NCBI GenBank assembly: GCA_034521755.1
Contig: JAXHMB010000003.1
Location: 744,001 to 808,000 of the forward strand
Length of the DNA stretch: 64,000 bases
Source of the DNA: JAXHMB01 sp034521755
GTDB taxonomy: Bacteria > Bacteroidota > Rhodothermia > Balneolales > Balneolaceae
Reading direction: 5' to 3'
Shown: in pieces, positions 11,301-20,348 of the stretch
Numbering within the stretch: position 1 is the first letter of the stretch
How the letters are laid out: every line of letters starts with the position of its first letter
Program-made: the position numbers and the translations under genes
Notes under the pieces: model-generated
Database searches by the model: none
The model's input: the letters and a program-made list of their open reading frames with translations, nothing else
Told to the model about the DNA's origin: nothing

Positions 11301-11799
11301 AATAGTCATCACCAAAGAGATTTAGATACCATTCAAAAATGCGTTTGGCATTCTCTTTATCTCCCTCTAAAATATTCTGATTGATCTCACTTGCCAGACA
11401 ACAAGTTGTAGCTATTAAGCCTTCAGCGTGTTCGGCCAGCAACTCTTTATCAATACGGGGTTTGTAATAGAGCCCTTCGGTGTAACCCAGCGAGCAAAGT
11501 TTCATCAGGTTTTTATAGCCCGTCATATTTTTGGCAAGAAGCACCTGGTGATAACGTGTACGATCCTGACGATTGTCCATACCTGATGGCGTCACATAAA
11601 ACTCGCAGCCGATAATAGGCTTCACATCATTCTGGTGTGCTTTACTAACAAATTCCGGCACCCCAAACATATTACCGTGGTCGGTTATAGAAATCGCCGG
11701 CATGCCGTGATTTTTTGACTTTTGGATCAGCTGAGAAATACTGGCTGCTCCATCAAGCATGCTAAATTGTGTGTGACAGTGAAGGTGTGAAAAATTCAT
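8329..11799 (-). CDS. dnaE: DNA polymerase III subunit alpha
   Basis: Replicative polymerase of 1156 residues, the DnaE1 length. The N-terminal PHP domain starts with SHLHCHTQFSMLDGA and retains HCH and ITDHGN metal-ligand motifs. The polymerase core contains GPGRGSAAGSVVAYCLG and PDIDIDFDD, the latter carrying catalytic aspartates. An HhH region and an OB fold (about residues 970-1060, including GIITNVKRVTDKKGRPFAFLQ without interruption) lie in the C-terminal third. It sits between trxA and the thpR/acylphosphatase pair and appears to have its own promoter. Confidence 0.97.
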   Translation of the reverse strand: MNFSHLHCHTQFSMLDGAASISQLIQKSKNHGMPAISITDHGNMFGVPEFVSKAHQNDVKPIIGCEFYVTPSGMDNRQDRTRYHQVLLAKNMTGYKNLMKLCSLGYTEGLYYKPRIDKELLAEHAEGLIATTCCLASEINQNILEGDKENAKRIFEWYLNLFGDDYYVELQRHGLKDQNHCNEVLVKWAREYNVKMVATNDCHYVEREDSEAHDILLALQTNADINDPNRFRFTDDNNNLNKEFYLKTPEEMQELFSDLPESIENTNEIIEKVDKIDLSSELLLPHYSIPDNFDSMDVYLKHLTLEGAKKRYGEIPQEVSERIQQELNIIKKMGFAGYFLIVQDFTTEARKRGVFVGPGRGSAAGSVVAYCLGIINIDPLEYDLLFERFLNPERVSPPDIDIDFDDTGRQEVIDYVVEEYGRSNVSQIVTYGTMKAKTAIRDVGRVLGVPLQEVNRITKMFPDNPSLTEFEDVLNPSKNPESAKQIKEVFEHPDPQIQKMMRFARTLEGSARQTGIHAAGVIIAPGKVNEYVPVALSKDKELITQYDGPSAEKCGLLKMDFLGLKTLSILKSVIKYVEENHGKKYELDEIPFDDEETFKLYQKGKTIGTFQFESDGMRKHLKNLKPTSLDDLIAMNALYRPGPMQFIPEYIDRKHGRKEVSYPHPDLEELLEPTYGIMIYQEQIMKAAQKIANYSLGEADLLRRAMGKKKRKVMEEQQEIFVRKAIDNGLEKEKAEEIFDMMAEFANYGFNKSHSAAYSVVAYQTAYFKANYPAEYMAAVLSHNMGNIDKVSKFIEACYRDGLTVDPPNINTGAGKFVAVDGRIQYGMEAIKGVGSNVVEEIVKERKENGKFKSVYDFARRVDSKVSNKRTLESLFQAGAFDSLNPNRRQLIENMEMILSYGSRVQEMEDSNQSDLFGEGDDSSSAIEEPKLEPIEQWSNIERLNKERELIGFYLSGHPLSKYREDIRLFCSHTLDPVELENLNDRTDVRCAGIITNVKRVTDKKGRPFAFLQMEDLHGTIEVIAFNDTYDRNLGMIQVDTLVVIDGSIDTRSGQPKIIANSFERIESMREKFQDKIELKVDIDTNQVTEDELHEMAELFKSNRGKTSVRFNVLSKEAKRPFAMHVRKFVVDPNEELLGGLKSLVGEDAVALAKTS

Positions 11800-11891
11800 T
11801 CAGGAAGTGGCTGTTTAATTCTGCACGTTGTTTTGCAACTAACTGTAATTAAAAATAATTCTGACGAAATTGAAATCTAAAATAAAATATT

Positions 11892-12425
11892 TTACAGCCC
11901 AAGCTCGTATCTCTCAAGTGCCTTATGTTGTGCCCCCTCAGGTGAAAGGCGACTCTCAAAAAGAGTAAAATGATTAACCGTAATTTTTTCAGGATAGGCA
12001 AAAGGTTTTCTTAGGATTCGATAAGCTTCAACTTCACCATCTTTCTTTACTCTGCCCAGTGTGATGTGTGGAACAAATGTACGCCTGCCTTTTTCAAATC
12101 CTAATTTGAGGCAGGACTTTTCAACTTTCTCCTGAAGTTGGAAAAGTTTTTTTGATTTCGATACCCCAACCCATATCACCTTTGGATTTCCCTTTTTGGG
12201 AAATTTTCCAAGTCCTTTTACTGAGATGCTAAACGAGGGGCTTTGTAAATTATTCAACCTGTATTTCAGATCTTTGACACGATCAACAGTAGTGTCTCCT
12301 AAAAACTTGAGGGTAATATGAAGCTGTCCTGTGGCCTGCCATCGTATTCCTTCTGCCGGATCCTGAAGAGATCTAAGCTCATTTTTTAAAGCATCGGGAA
12401 GTTCTATGGCTATAAAAAGCCGCAT
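11892..12425 (-). CDS. thpR: RNA 2',3'-cyclic phosphodiesterase (2H family)
   Basis: The two HxTx motifs that define the 2H phosphoesterases are present: HITL near residue 36 and HITL near residue 120. Family members open 2',3'-cyclic phosphates on RNA ends; the physiological role is uncertain. The protein is about 177 residues. The frame extends one codon upstream to a TTG, but I use the ATG at 12425, which overlaps the acylphosphatase stop codon as TGATG, a sign of translational coupling. Confidence 0.92.
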   Translation of the reverse strand: MRLFIAIELPDALKNELRSLQDPAEGIRWQATGQLHITLKFLGDTTVDRVKDLKYRLNNLQSPSFSISVKGLGKFPKKGNPKVIWVGVSKSKKLFQLQEKVEKSCLKLGFEKGRRTFVPHITLGRVKKDGEVEAYRILRKPFAYPEKITVNHFTLFESRLSPEGAQHKALERYELGL

Positions 12426-12700
12426 CAAAAATAGGATACCTCAAAGCTTGAAAACTCACCGGTAGCTTCTTCAATTTCTACATCAATATCATCAACCCTG
12501 CCGGCCCCCGGACCTTGCTCAAGATGATCAACCATTTCGCGAAGATGATCTACGGGACCTTCAAGAACTGCTTCAACTCTTCCATCCGGTAAATTTTTCA
12601 CCCATCCCAAAATACCTATCTCTTCAGCATGGATTTTGGCGAAGTGACGGAACCCTACCCCCTGCACCCGTCCTTCAATAAAAATATGTGCTCTTTTCAT
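12425..12700 (-). CDS. acyP: Acylphosphatase
   Basis: Small cytosolic hydrolase of carboxyl-phosphate mixed anhydrides, 91 residues. The phosphate-binding arginine is R18 in GRVQGVGFRHF, and the catalytic asparagine is N36 in GWVKNLPDGRVE. The fold is complete from residue 3 to the end. It forms a two-gene unit with the overlapping thpR gene downstream and is divergent from oxyR. Confidence 0.95.
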   Translation of the reverse strand: MKRAHIFIEGRVQGVGFRHFAKIHAEEIGILGWVKNLPDGRVEAVLEGPVDHLREMVDHLEQGPGAGRVDDIDVEIEEATGEFSSFEVSYF

Positions 12701-12857
12701 AACTTTTTATACTCTTTGATCGATGAATCTTTGCTCTCAAAATTCGTTCGAAGTATAAGAGTTTTCAACCCGTTTTAATAATCCTGATTTTATAAAGATT
12801 TAATGTACTATACTTCTTATTATTGATCTTTAAATATAACTGAATTAACTGTTTTAA

Positions 12858-13796
12858 ATGACTTTAACTCAATTATCATACGTAATAGCTGTTGACCGCT
12901 ACCGCCACTTTGCCACCGCAGCAGAGAAATCTTATGTGACTCAGCCCACATTAAGCATGCAAATACACAAGCTTGAAGATGAGCTGGGTATAACTATTTT
13001 TGACCGGTCAAAGTCTCCGGTAGTTCCTACCGAAATCGGTGAAAAGATTATTGAAGAAGCGAAAGAAATTCTCAAGCAGTCCAAGCATATTGAAGACTTG
13101 GCATCACTGACCGAAGACGAACTGCACGGGACCTTCAGGGTTGGCATTATTCCCACCATTGCTCCATATCTTCTTCCATTATTTCTGAGAAAATTCACCA
13201 AGAAGTATCCAAAAGTAAAACTCATTTTTGAAGAGGTAGTTACTGAAGAATTGTTGCAGCTGCTTGACCAGGATCACCTGGATGTAGGTATTATTGCTAC
13301 ACCGGTTGAACAGGGAAATATATTTGAAGAAGATCTCTATTATGAGCCTTTCATTGGCTATGTTTCTAAAGAGCATCCGCTGGCAAAGAAAGATAAACTC
13401 TCTGTCGATGACCTCGATATTGCCAACCTCTGGCTGCTGAACGAGGGACATTGCTTTCGTGACCAAACCGTGAAGCTTTGCAAAAAACAGCGTAAAGAAC
13501 TGCTGGATAATTCTAATATCGAGTTTGAAAGCGGCAACCTGGAAACACTTAAGCAATTAGTAGAACAGGATTTTGGCATGACGCTGCTCCCCTTCCTGGC
13601 TAAAAATCAGATTGATGAGCAATGTGCCCGCGCACACCTGCGCTTTTTTGATAAGCCGGTGCCGCGACGCAAAATCCGCATTGTCTATGGACGTGAATAC
13701 TTAAAACAAAATATCATCAAAGCTTTTAAGGCAGAAATCATGGAAGTTATTCCTGAAGAACTGGCCCGGGAAGAGGAAGGGCTTTTAGTTGAGTAA
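12858..13796 (+). CDS. oxyR: LysR-type hydrogen peroxide sensor OxyR
   Basis: A 312-residue LysR regulator. The N-terminal winged helix-turn-helix covers residues 1-60 (FATAAEKSYVTQPTLSMQI), with the effector domain from about 90. The redox pair characteristic of OxyR is intact: counting from this start, the cysteines of EGHCFRDQTVKLC fall at 199 and 208, the numbering known from Escherichia coli OxyR. This separates it from ordinary LysR proteins and supports the chosen start. No catalase or peroxiredoxin gene is adjacent, so its targets lie elsewhere. It is divergent from acylphosphatase with a 157-base AT-rich gap that probably holds its promoter. Confidence 0.92.
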   Translation: MTLTQLSYVIAVDRYRHFATAAEKSYVTQPTLSMQIHKLEDELGITIFDRSKSPVVPTEIGEKIIEEAKEILKQSKHIEDLASLTEDELHGTFRVGIIPTIAPYLLPLFLRKFTKKYPKVKLIFEEVVTEELLQLLDQDHLDVGIIATPVEQGNIFEEDLYYEPFIGYVSKEHPLAKKDKLSVDDLDIANLWLLNEGHCFRDQTVKLCKKQRKELLDNSNIEFESGNLETLKQLVEQDFGMTLLPFLAKNQIDEQCARAHLRFFDKPVPRRKIRIVYGREYLKQNIIKAFKAEIMEVIPEELAREEEGLLVE

Positions 13797-13888
13797 CTCA
13801 CCACTTTAAATTACGTACTGCATGCTGTTAATTGTCAAAAAGCTTCCCTACCTTTGATGCTTATTTAAAATAGATTCCTGTACAAATC

Positions 13889-14836
13889 ATGGACCACAGT
13901 TATCTCCTCTGGGGAATATTCAACCTGTTTATCATTATCATGCTTGTTGTTGATCTCGTCGTTCTTCACAAAGAAGATGAAGAGGTTAGCATCAAGGAAG
14001 CCCTTTATTGGACCGCTGCATGGATTGTTATGGCTCTTCTTTTTGGTATTGGAGTCTACTACTACATGGGCACGCAAACGGCCCTGGATTACTATACTGG
14101 ATATCTGATAGAAAAGTCGCTGAGTGTAGACAACATATTTGTCTTTTTACTGGTCTTCTCTTATTTCAAAGTTCCGGCCGAATATCAGCATAAAGTCCTT
14201 TTCTGGGGAATATTCGGTGCTCTCGTTATGCGACTTATTTTCATTTTCACGGGTGTTGCCCTGCTCGAACGATTCGACTGGATTATTTATGTCTTTGGTG
14301 GCTTCCTGATATTTACCGGTATAAAGCTTGCGAAGGATAAAAACAAAGAAGTTCATCCTGAGAAAAATCCGGTTATAAAACTGATTCGAAAATTTTTCCC
14401 CATCACCAAAAATTATCATGGGCCAAACTTTTTTATTCGGCGCATGGGTAAACTCATTGCCACGCCGCTGTTTGTGGTACTGATAGTTATTGAAACCACC
14501 GACCTCGTTTTTGCCCTCGACTCCATCCCCGCTATCCTCGCTATCACCCGTGATGAGTTTATCATATACAGCTCTAACGCTTTTGCCATACTGGGTCTGC
14601 GTGCTCTTTATTTTGCGGTATCAGGGATTATGCAGCTTTTCCACTATCTGCACTATGGACTGGCTCTTATTCTGATCTTTGTGGGTGTAAAAATGACAAT
14701 GGCTGAATTCTATCATATTCCAACCCCCTACGCCCTTGGGTTTATTTTGGTCACGCTGACCGCATCAATTGTTCTATCCATCTACTTCCCAAAAGAAGAA
14801 CCGGCTATTGATCCCGAAAAATTTCCTGACGAATAA
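13889..14836 (+). CDS. TerC family integral membrane protein
   Basis: A 315-residue protein with about eight to nine predicted membrane helices. Family signatures include YLIEKSLSVDNIFVFLLVF and ETTDLVFALDSIPAILAI, with the conserved acidic residues (D in SVDNIF, D in TTDLVFALDS) proposed to bind metal. TerC/Alx-type proteins are linked to manganese export and metal loading of exoenzymes. It shares one base (TAATG) with the next small membrane protein gene, so the two are cotranscribed. Confidence 0.92.
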   Translation: MDHSYLLWGIFNLFIIIMLVVDLVVLHKEDEEVSIKEALYWTAAWIVMALLFGIGVYYYMGTQTALDYYTGYLIEKSLSVDNIFVFLLVFSYFKVPAEYQHKVLFWGIFGALVMRLIFIFTGVALLERFDWIIYVFGGFLIFTGIKLAKDKNKEVHPEKNPVIKLIRKFFPITKNYHGPNFFIRRMGKLIATPLFVVLIVIETTDLVFALDSIPAILAITRDEFIIYSSNAFAILGLRALYFAVSGIMQLFHYLHYGLALILIFVGVKMTMAEFYHIPTPYALGFILVTLTASIVLSIYFPKEEPAIDPEKFPDE

Positions 14837-15276
14837 TGGACTGGGCATCTTTTTCCATAAAATGGTTTACACTGTATTACCCCACACTTGGACTCATTTT
14901 TTTCTTCCTGGGATGTTATTCACTCGCAAAAACCCAAAAAGTTAAAACTTATCTCATTCAGCAAGCCGAACAGGAGAAGCCTCCGCCTGCATTACGCAAC
15001 CTCCTCAAATACTTCTTCCTGTTTACCATTCCCACACTCATCCTCTCTTTTATCCCCTTTTCATGGATTGAACTTCTCTTTTCGCTTTGGAGTTTGACCA
15101 TTATATACGTGGCAGGCATACAGCTTGTCCGATGGGAGCAAACACGCATTATTATTATGGACCATGCCAAACGTCTTCCTCAAACCATCAGAATTACGGG
15201 TGCCACAATTGTGGCAGTGAGCCTGGTCATAATGGCACTCGGATATCTTGTCATAAAGCGAATACCTTCACTTTGA
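14836..15276 (+). CDS. Hypothetical membrane protein coupled to terC
   Basis: I do not recognise this family. The 146 residues contain about four hydrophobic segments: near 11-27, near 52-70, near 71-92, and a C-terminal one near 115-140. A charged, Lys/Glu/Gln-rich loop follows the first. Its start overlaps the terC stop by one base, which argues for a real, translationally coupled gene and perhaps an accessory role to TerC. Confidence 0.7.
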   Translation: MDWASFSIKWFTLYYPTLGLIFFFLGCYSLAKTQKVKTYLIQQAEQEKPPPALRNLLKYFFLFTIPTLILSFIPFSWIELLFSLWSLTIIYVAGIQLVRWEQTRIIIMDHAKRLPQTIRITGATIVAVSLVIMALGYLVIKRIPSL

Positions 15277-15391
15277 TCAACATTACCGAATAAAAGATCA
15301 ACCGGAAACGGCTGAAACTAAATGAAAATCCTCCCTCTATTTTTGTAAAAAGCCACCAGACTACTTCAAGCAATCTGATGACTAAAAATCA

Positions 15392-15440
15392 TTATTTCAT
15401 ATACTGCTTGAACCAGCGAGCTTGGCGGGTATGGGGTCGT
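15392..15440 (-). pseudogene. Relic of an S9 peptidase C-terminus
   Basis: Read on the minus strand, this short stretch gives RPHTRQARWFKQYMK and a stop. It resembles the end of the adjacent S9 peptidase (PHGPREPKF ... MSWFMQYMKE). The upstream frame is broken by a stop, so only the tail is visible. It most likely remains from a lost neighbouring or tandem S9 gene. The similarity is short and judged by eye. Confidence 0.45.
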
Positions 15441-15493
15441 ATTCTAACGCTTTAATGACCCAAAGAATCCAATCACAGAATGTAGTACTACCG

Positions 15494-15519
15494 TAGCGAG
15501 GGAATTAATTCCCTCGCTA
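15494..15519. repeat. 26-base perfect palindrome
   Basis: TAGCGAGGGAATT followed by its exact reverse complement, with no loop, sits between the S9 relic and the S9 gene. It lacks a T run of terminator type on the minus strand. It could be a dispersed palindromic repeat or a weak hairpin terminator for the S9 gene. Confidence 0.6.
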
Positions 15520-15540
15520 TTAAATATGACTTCGTTTAAA

Positions 15541-17542
15541 CTACTCTTTCATATACTGCATAAACCAACTCATAATGCGGTTGGGCACGTCGGCAATAAA
15601 CTTGGGCTCGCGCGGTCCGTGCGGCGTACGCGGATATAGGATGAGCTCCGTTGGGACTCCAATTTCATCAAGTGCCCAATAAAATTCTTGTCCCTGAGAT
15701 GTGGGCACGCGCACATCTTCCGCACCGTGGATGATCTGAGTAGGGGTTGATATTTCTTTGAGCCTGTACATGGCAGAGTGACGCTCATACACTTCTTCCA
15801 TCTCTTCACTTTCCCAGTAGTAACCGCCCATGTGCCCTACCAGGTATGAAGGGATGTCGGTAGTGTTCACCATGCTGATTAAATTGGGAAGCCCGGCGCC
15901 CATACTTACCGCATTAAATCTATCAGTACGAGTCACAATAAATGACGTCATGTATCCACCGTAACTCCATCCCATCTCAAAGAGATTATCCTCATCGGCT
16001 ACGCCCATATCAAGCACCTTGTCAACGCCGGTCATTAAGTCCTGGTAATCGCCAAAACCCCAGTCCTGCACGTTGGCATAGCGGAAATCTTTGCCATATC
16101 CGGTGCTTCCCTCGGCATTGAGGACGCAACACCGCAAATCCTTCGGCCGCAAAATATTGGATGGGATAGATACTTCCCCCGCCGGTCCAGGTTTGCAGGT
16201 ATGCTCCGGCCGGACCGCCGTGCACATTAAGGATGAGCGGAACCTTGTCTCCTTCTTCATAACCTGCCGGGTAGGTGAGCAAGCCTTCTATTTCCATGCC
16301 GTCTTTGGAGGTCCACGTCAGCAGTTCTGTTTTACCCATCTCGGGAAACTCAACGTCGCTGTAAATATCGGTGAGCTGTTTTTTGCTAAAATTCGGATAG
16401 GAACTGAGGTAGACATTGGGAGGCGTTGACGGCTGCTCAAAGGTAAAAACCAGATGCTTGCCATTGTCAGACAAATCATAGTTGCCATACACTCCATCTT
16501 CTTTTGTAACAAGCTTTGGAGAACTACCGTCAACGGGCAGCTGATAAAGTGCTGTGTAGGTCTTTCGAACCTCAGAAACCAACAGGTTGTCTCCACCGGG
16601 AGCCCATTCGACAATTCCTGTGCTGCGATTGGGCGTCTTTGCCAGTGCCGTTGGAGTACCTCCCTCTGCAGAAATACGATAAATGTCAGACAGACCAATG
16701 GGCTCTTCCTGTCCGCCGCTGGACTGAAATACCACAAAACTGCCATCTTTAGAAAACAGAGGACTCGTATCTGCTCCCTCCCAGTCTACCAGTAATTCAA
16801 CAGCCCCGCTGTCGGACGGTACGGTTGAAATATTAGATTCCCGCCCGTCATCAATTTTCGGTGTGGGCTGATGGGAAAATACAATGGTCTTGCCATCCGG
16901 CGACCAGTCAAACGAAGTAACCTGAAAATCACCCGCTGCAATTTGTTTGGTGGTATTTTCATCCAAATCCTCATGAATGGTTTCTACATACAGGCGGCTG
17001 AAGTGGTAGTTCTTATCAACCAATACCACATCACGCTTTTCTTTTTCACGTTTTTTCTCTTCTTCTGATTGCGGATCGGTCATGGTATAAGCAATCTTGC
17101 TGCCATCAGGCGACCACTTATAAGAGTTCACACCGTTTTCGGCATGGGTGATCTGTTCTGCCTCACCGCCATTGAGGTAGATACGATACACCTGGTTGTT
17201 TTCTCCATTTCGTGAAGACGTGAAGGTCAGCGCTTTGCCGTCGGGTGTAAACCGTGGGTTGCTCGCTGATTTCTCACCTCGGGTAAACTGGCGGTTCATA
17301 CTTCCATCAGTTGCCATCACCCAGATATGCGTTCTAAAACTCGATTCGGTTTCGCTCATCAATGTTTCCCGAATTTCGTAGGCTACGTATTTCCCATCCG
17401 GCGAAATAACCGGATCATCTACTTCATCCAGCTGAACCATCTGTTCAGGCGTCCATTCAAAACCAGTGGTGTCCTGGCTTTGAACAGCTGTTGCAAAACA
17501 TAGTAAACATAAAACCAATGATAACTTTCTGATAATCCCCAT
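15541..17542 (-). pseudogene. S9 family prolyl-oligopeptidase-type peptidase, frameshifted
   Basis: One gene split by a single-base frameshift. The upstream frame (17542 to about 16120) encodes a signal peptide ending in VQSQ, WD40-like/beta-propeller repeats with TolB-type SPDGK motifs, and the beginning of the alpha/beta hydrolase domain (LILNVHGGPAGAYLQTW). The continuation in another frame carries GSTGYGKDFRYANVQDWG, the nucleophile motif GWSYGGYMTS and the end of the domain with the Asp (GAEDVRVP) and His (PHGP). Removing one base near 16120 restores FAVLRPNAEGSTGYG and a protein of about 666 residues, normal for exported S9 peptidases. All catalytic residues are present, so either the gene is freshly inactivated or the extra base is a sequencing error. 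Confidence 0.88.
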
Positions 17543-17817
17543 AGCAGTACCCTTTTGTTATTGTGAAACTACAATAAGCAAACTGAAAAGGAGACAATCA
17601 ATTTAAGCGCAAAGAATTTTAACAGAGTGTATGTTGCTAAAAGGGAATACTCAAATAAGGCTTTTCATGCTTTCTGTCTTTTTGATTAGCTTCTGGATAG
17701 CAGGATCTTCGAAAAACTAACATAATATATTAATGCTGACTTGGAAGAAATGCGGGAATGGTCATTCAATGGTTTCCATTAATAATTCTACATCCAACAT
17801 GTAAAACTCAACATTAA

Positions 17818-18780
17818 ATGAGCAGCTGGTCCCTCAAATCTATACCGCCTCACGACTGGTTCATTTGTCTGGACATCAATGAATATTTTGACCACGAGCA
17901 TGAACCTGAAAAAGTATTTGAGGAAGGCTTCGTCCGTCCCATTCCCTTGGATGATCGTGATGTTATTGTCACTTCATTTTTCAACGGTGACCCGGAAAAT
18001 CCCGAATTCCATTTTGAAAGTGAAGAAGCACTGAACAAGGCTGAAATTGAACAAGCGAACAAAAGCCTGGCCCGTATCTTCGGCACAAATATTGACTTGC
18101 GTCCCCTCTACGACCAAGCCGCAGATGATCCCGTGCTCGGAGCAATGCTGACCGATTTATATGGCTTCAAGCGTATGGCGCGCGCCAATCTCTTTGAAGA
18201 CACCATCAATCGTATTATTGAAATGCGCCTTTCACATAAGCCTACGGCCAAAAAAATGGTCTACAACGTGCGGGAAGCCTATGGCTCGCTGCTCACAGCC
18301 AAAGGACAAAATCTGGCAGCCTGGCCGCGCCCTCATCAGCTGGTAAAAGCCGATCCTATGAGTATCCGCAATCTGAATCCCGGCCCTACCAAAAGAAAGG
18401 GAGAATACATCATCGGGTTTGCAGAAGATTTGATGTCCGGTGAACGAGATCTGCATCACCTTGAGACGTGTCAGCCGGAAGTGTTCTACAATACCATCTC
18501 AAAGGTGCGCGGCGTGGGCCCTACCTCTGCCCAGCAGCTGATGCTCTTTCGCGAACGCACCGATGCGGTCTTCCCCAGCAACAAAAGCAAAGGACAAGAA
18601 AAGGGACTCCGCAAGTGGATCATCATGAATTATGGCGGTGATCCGGATACCATTTCAGAGGAAGATTTCCGGGACATGATTGCCAACTGGGAAGGCTACG
18701 AAGCAGCAGCCATTGAATTTATGTTTGTGAACTGGGTGCTCAGCGAAAAAGAAAAGAAGCGCAAGAAAAAAAATAATTAG
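17818..18780 (+). CDS. Helix-hairpin-helix DNA glycosylase-like protein (AlkA/HhH-GPD related)
   Basis: A 320-residue protein. The N-terminal third (about residues 1-100) has a beta-rich layout like the first domain of AlkA. The second half is helical and contains a helix-hairpin-helix, TISKVRGVGPTSAQQLMLF, near residues 222-240, as in base excision glycosylases. The following loop, TDAVFPSNKSKGQ, aligns with the place where AlkA has its catalytic Asp (LPDD), but here Asn/Lys occupy it, so activity is in doubt. The C-terminus is very lysine-rich. Solitary gene between the S9 peptidase and the LVIVD operon. The family call is mine from motif shape and needs a profile search. Confidence 0.55.
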   Translation: MSSWSLKSIPPHDWFICLDINEYFDHEHEPEKVFEEGFVRPIPLDDRDVIVTSFFNGDPENPEFHFESEEALNKAEIEQANKSLARIFGTNIDLRPLYDQAADDPVLGAMLTDLYGFKRMARANLFEDTINRIIEMRLSHKPTAKKMVYNVREAYGSLLTAKGQNLAAWPRPHQLVKADPMSIRNLNPGPTKRKGEYIIGFAEDLMSGERDLHHLETCQPEVFYNTISKVRGVGPTSAQQLMLFRERTDAVFPSNKSKGQEKGLRKWIIMNYGGDPDTISEEDFRDMIANWEGYEAAAIEFMFVNWVLSEKEKKRKKKNN

Positions 18781-19008
18781 CTGTAAATTTCTACAGACGT
18801 AAGGAATTTTCTATCTCTTTTTGATCAAGGTAAAAGGCGCAAAGAATGTTTAATTAACTATTCAGTAAATTTTAATCTCTCATCTTGCTACTACTAAAGT
18901 CCGATTTTACATAGTAATACTTACATCCTTTAATCTTACCACTATTGCAATTACTGCATTATTTGTTTAAATAATTAATCAATTATTCACCACAGAAACC
19001 ACGAAATT

Positions 19009-20328
19009 ATGTTTATGCGACTCACACTGTTAACCTTTGCCTTCATCCTCTCAGGGCTCGTTCAACCTATCACTGCCCAGGATACAGAACTTCCATTACG
19101 AAGTGACAACCTGGAAGTACTGACTCATGTTCCCCTTGGCGCGCCACTTAGCGTAACCGACGTTGTTGTTGAGCAGGATATGGATCGTCCCTATGCCTAT
19201 GTTGGAAGAATGCAGGCCGAAAAAGGATTTGATATTATTGATCTTTCCAATCCTGAAAATGCAGAAGTGCTGTACCGCTGGCGCGTTGAAAATGAAGAAC
19301 TGCACCAGGGACTTGGCGGCATGGACCCAAAGTATTTTAAATATAAAGACCGCTACTATGTAGTGCAGTCGCTGCAGTTTGGTCAGGGCGGGCCAAACTT
19401 TGATGCCGGTGCTGTAGTGGTAGATGTAACCGGCCTTCCTGACACCAACAAGATAAAAACCGTTGGCTATGTGCGTCTGCCGGAACATCCGGGTGGTTTT
19501 CACAACATTTTTATGTATAAGCACTCAGATGGGCGTCCCCTGCTTTTTGCTACCACCAGCGGCGCGAATGCCCATGTTTTTGACCTGGGCAAGTTTGTGG
19601 ATGGTGAAGATGACATCCTTGCAGGAAAAGTACCGGTACCTGAATTACCTACCGGCCCCAAAGGTGCCCCCGGATTTTATCATGATTTTTATGTAGGCTA
19701 TCATCCTGATACGCAACAAGACCGCTTTTATGGCGGGGGTACCGGCGGTTATTTTGTATATGACGTCACCGATCTTTCAAATCCGGAATTGTTGGTTACT
19801 ATTTCAAACATACCGAGCGTGCCCTGGGGACATACGTTCACACCTTCACCCGATGGACGCTATGCCGTGGGTGAGACCGAGTACCAGCATCAGCCGCTGC
19901 GCATTTTTGACATGAAGCCGGCCCTGGATGGTGAACGTTCCAACATCAGTAACCCAATAAGCACCTGGAATTTTAACTGGGAAAACCTGGTGCACAACCA
20001 TGAAGTCCGCTGGCCGTATCTCTTTGTTTCAGGATACGAAGATGGGCTGATTGTGGTTGACCTGTTGGATCCATCAGAACCTACCACCATCGCCTATTAT
20101 GATACCTTCCTCGGCGGACATCAGACCGGGATGTGTCGGGCCAATATTTGTAATGGTGCTTTTGGCGTTGATGTACGAAATGAAGACGGCCTCATTGTCG
20201 TTAGTGATATGGGAACCGGTTTCTGGGCTTTCCGTCTTGATGAATTTGAAGGCTGGAATGGCAGAAACTGGGGCATGCCGAATATCTCCAGTGCACAAGA
20301 CTGGGATAACGGTCCTGCTAACAACTAA
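19009..20328 (+). CDS. Exported LVIVD-repeat beta-propeller protein
   Basis: A 439-residue protein with a signal peptide ending near QPITAQ. It contains several LVIVD-type repeats: FDIIDLSNPENAEVLYRW, VVVDVTGLPDTNKIKTVGY, YFVYDVTDLSNPELLVTI, and LIVVDLLDPSEPTTIAYY. These form a predicted beta-propeller exposed in the periplasm or at the cell surface. The enzymatic role is unknown. Conserved-looking His residues occur in VHNHEVRWPY and FLGGHQTGMCRANIC. It is first of three genes with gaps of 20 and 11 bases, followed by an anti-sigma-K-like protein and a multicopper oxidase, so a shared extracytoplasmic oxidation or metal role is plausible. Confidence 0.85.
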   Translation: MFMRLTLLTFAFILSGLVQPITAQDTELPLRSDNLEVLTHVPLGAPLSVTDVVVEQDMDRPYAYVGRMQAEKGFDIIDLSNPENAEVLYRWRVENEELHQGLGGMDPKYFKYKDRYYVVQSLQFGQGGPNFDAGAVVVDVTGLPDTNKIKTVGYVRLPEHPGGFHNIFMYKHSDGRPLLFATTSGANAHVFDLGKFVDGEDDILAGKVPVPELPTGPKGAPGFYHDFYVGYHPDTQQDRFYGGGTGGYFVYDVTDLSNPELLVTISNIPSVPWGHTFTPSPDGRYAVGETEYQHQPLRIFDMKPALDGERSNISNPISTWNFNWENLVHNHEVRWPYLFVSGYEDGLIVVDLLDPSEPTTIAYYDTFLGGHQTGMCRANICNGAFGVDVRNEDGLIVVSDMGTGFWAFRLDEFEGWNGRNWGMPNISSAQDWDNGPANN

Positions 20329-20348
20329 TTTTACTGCATCTTTTTACG

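Noticed and set aside
15541..16260. Separate short alpha/beta hydrolase gene
   Set aside because: Its N-terminal 45 codons are out-of-frame text of the upstream peptidase; the coding signal begins at the frameshift near 16120. It is the C-terminal part of one S9 gene.
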